Source: Saprospiraceae bacterium (GTDB lineage Bacteria; Bacteroidota; Bacteroidia; Chitinophagales; Saprospiraceae). From it: 5,689 bases of DNA. The stretch spans positions 1 to 5,689 of the forward strand of contig JALVEG010000035.1 of NCBI GenBank assembly GCA_027031145.1, given 5' to 3'. The translations under genes and the position numbers were made by a program. Every line of letters starts with the position of its first letter. Position 1 is the stretch's first letter. The notes under the pieces were generated by a model. That model ran no database searches, was not told where the DNA came from, and worked only from the letters and a program-made list of their open reading frames with translations. This document shows positions 5,296 through 5,689 of the stretch, piece by piece.

Positions 5296-5422
5296 ATGAC
5301 TCCGGGTAGAGCTACATGTATATTTATCAAAATATTGAACACCTACGGCGTTCTTTACCCTCTTACATTTACCCCGCATTTCATACGGGGCTAATCACAT
5401 TAAACCACATTCGTGGTTTTTT
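5296..5422 (-). repeat. Cluster of three hairpins, likely dispersed intergenic repeat
   Basis: Three hairpins follow each other: GAACACC/GGCGTTC (5337-5353), CCCCG/CGGGG (5372-5390) and AAACCAC/GTGGTTT (5402-5419). In the first two, the DNA mismatches (A-C at 5341/5349 and C-A at 5377/5385) become G-U pairs in minus-strand RNA, giving short loops such as GTA and GAA, so the element is probably oriented on the minus strand. There it also reads GCCGTAGG and ATGTAGCTCTACCCGG. From memory, unverified, CCGTAGG-centred hairpins of this kind are frequent between Bacteroidota genes. The GC content is above that of the flanks. The ends given are approximate. A REP/BIME-like family is the best description. 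Confidence 0.5.
5402..5422 (+). terminator. Intrinsic terminator candidate after Crp/Fnr gene
   Basis: Arms AAACCAC (5402-5408) and GTGGTTT (5413-5419) form a perfect 7-bp stem with a 4-nt ATTC loop. The + strand runs on in T to 5422, giving six consecutive T residues. It is 142 bp after the regulator's stop codon, with no other gene between, so it probably ends that transcript. It is also the last hairpin of the repeat cluster. Confidence 0.55.
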
Positions 5423-5495
5423 CCCTTTTACACAAACCTGAGTCTTATAAGGAAAGGCAATATTGTCTTTTCTATTGATTTTGTACGGAAAAGCG

Positions 5496-5519
5496 AAAAA
5501 ATGAAATACCTCTTTTCAT
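5496..5519 (-). terminator. Weak hairpin plus T-run after the haem-protein gene
   Basis: ATGAAA (5501-5506) and TTTCAT (5514-5519) pair around a 7-nt loop, and on the minus strand the stem runs into five T residues (5500-5496). It lies about 35 bp after the stop codon at 5554. The stem is only 6 bp and AT-rich, so it is a weak terminator at best. Confidence 0.25.
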
Positions 5520-5565
5520 GATTATAATCCAATATTATAGCAACTTTTTTAGATTATAATCCAAT
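5520..5565. repeat. Two copies of GATTATAATCCAAT, 32 bp apart
   Basis: GATTATAATCCAAT occurs at 5520-5533 and again at 5552-5565, both in the same direction. The first ten bases, GATTATAATC, are a perfect palindrome, so each copy could bind a dimer; the 32-bp spacing is about three helical turns. The right copy includes the stop codon of the haem-protein gene. It may be an operator pair, a terminator remnant, or a small duplication. Confidence 0.6.
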
Positions 5566-5689
5566 TTTCTCGATTTTACTGCACGTTTTTTGCATATCGG
5601 AATAATCTCCTGAAATCATTTTTTCTCTGAATTGACTTTCTTTATGACACTTCAGACATGCTCCTGCATATAGAATTTTCTTTTGCATT
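5554..5689 (-). CDS. C-terminal end of a CxxCH haem protein (partial)
   Basis: A minus-strand frame enters from the right edge and runs 44 full codons to TAA at 5556-5554. The visible part begins MQKKILYAGACLKCHKE and ends CSKIEKIGL. It contains CLKCH (bases 5658-5644), the CxxCH motif that binds haem c covalently in the periplasm, then two methionines that could be axial ligands and one further cysteine. The ATG at the very edge is unlikely to be the start because no signal peptide follows, so most of the gene lies outside. It is probably a c-type cytochrome, or a multihaem protein of which this is the last haem site. A CxxCH can also be a metal-binding or chance motif, and the family is not recognised. 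It is convergent with the Crp/Fnr gene. Confidence 0.6.
   Translation of the reverse strand, partial: MQKKILYAGACLKCHKESQFREKMISGDYSDMQKTCSKIEKIGL

Noticed and set aside
4975..5379. 134-codon minus-strand ORF overlapping the end of the Crp/Fnr gene
   Set aside because: It is antisense to the regulator's conserved helix-turn-helix region and its start lies in the hairpin cluster. The translation is low in complexity, with no motif.
5281..5394. 37-codon + strand ORF starting MNEKDMTPGRAT
   Set aside because: Most of it is translated hairpin repeat (5337-5390), so it is more likely a by-product of the repeat than a gene.

Overview
The window looks like chromosome from an AT-rich, probably anaerobic member of the Bacteroidota. 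The reasons are an estimated GC content of about one third (by eye), almost no Shine-Dalgarno sequences before the long genes, a TAnnTTTG-type -7 box before the first gene, two exported proteins whose signal peptides end in Ala-Gln, a porin of the Porin_O_P type, and a Crp/Fnr regulator of the kind common in that phylum. This assignment is inference; no rRNA or other marker gene is present.

Layout. Bases 1-78 are a perfect 8-bp tandem repeat that touches the left edge. Bases 79-500 hold no convincing gene, only a 21-codon ORF of doubtful reality and a promoter candidate. A lone MacB/LolD-type ABC ATPase (501-1217, +) follows, with no permease in view. It converges on a three-gene minus-strand block that is read from right to left: a lipoprotein with two rhodanese domains (4361-3351), an outer-membrane porin of the OprO/OprP type (3246-2152), and a secreted two-domain sulfurtransferase (2132-1257). 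The block ends at a hairpin plus T-run that overlaps the 3' end of the ABC gene. A 17-bp hairpin sits between the lipoprotein and porin genes. Divergent from the block is a Crp/Fnr-family regulator (4583-5260, +). The intergenic region between them carries a perfect FNR-type palindrome (TTGAT-N4-ATCAA) and a second, GC-rich palindrome.

Right of the regulator lies a cluster of three hairpins that resembles a dispersed intergenic repeat, then a duplicated 14-bp palindromic motif, and finally the last 44 codons of a minus-strand gene with a c-type haem motif (CxxCH).

How the genes may work together (inference). An anion-type porin between two exported rhodaneses, divergent from an FNR-type regulator with an FNR box between them and a c-type cytochrome nearby, suggests a cell-envelope system. 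It would take up a small sulfur anion such as thiosulfate or a polysulfide, or a related oxyanion, and move sulfane sulfur in the periplasm under low-oxygen or redox control. The substrate cannot be read from the sequence. The most unusual parts are the lipoprotein rhodanese with a catalytic cysteine loop in both domains and the regulator that keeps FNR-like DNA contacts but lacks the FNR iron-sulfur cysteines.
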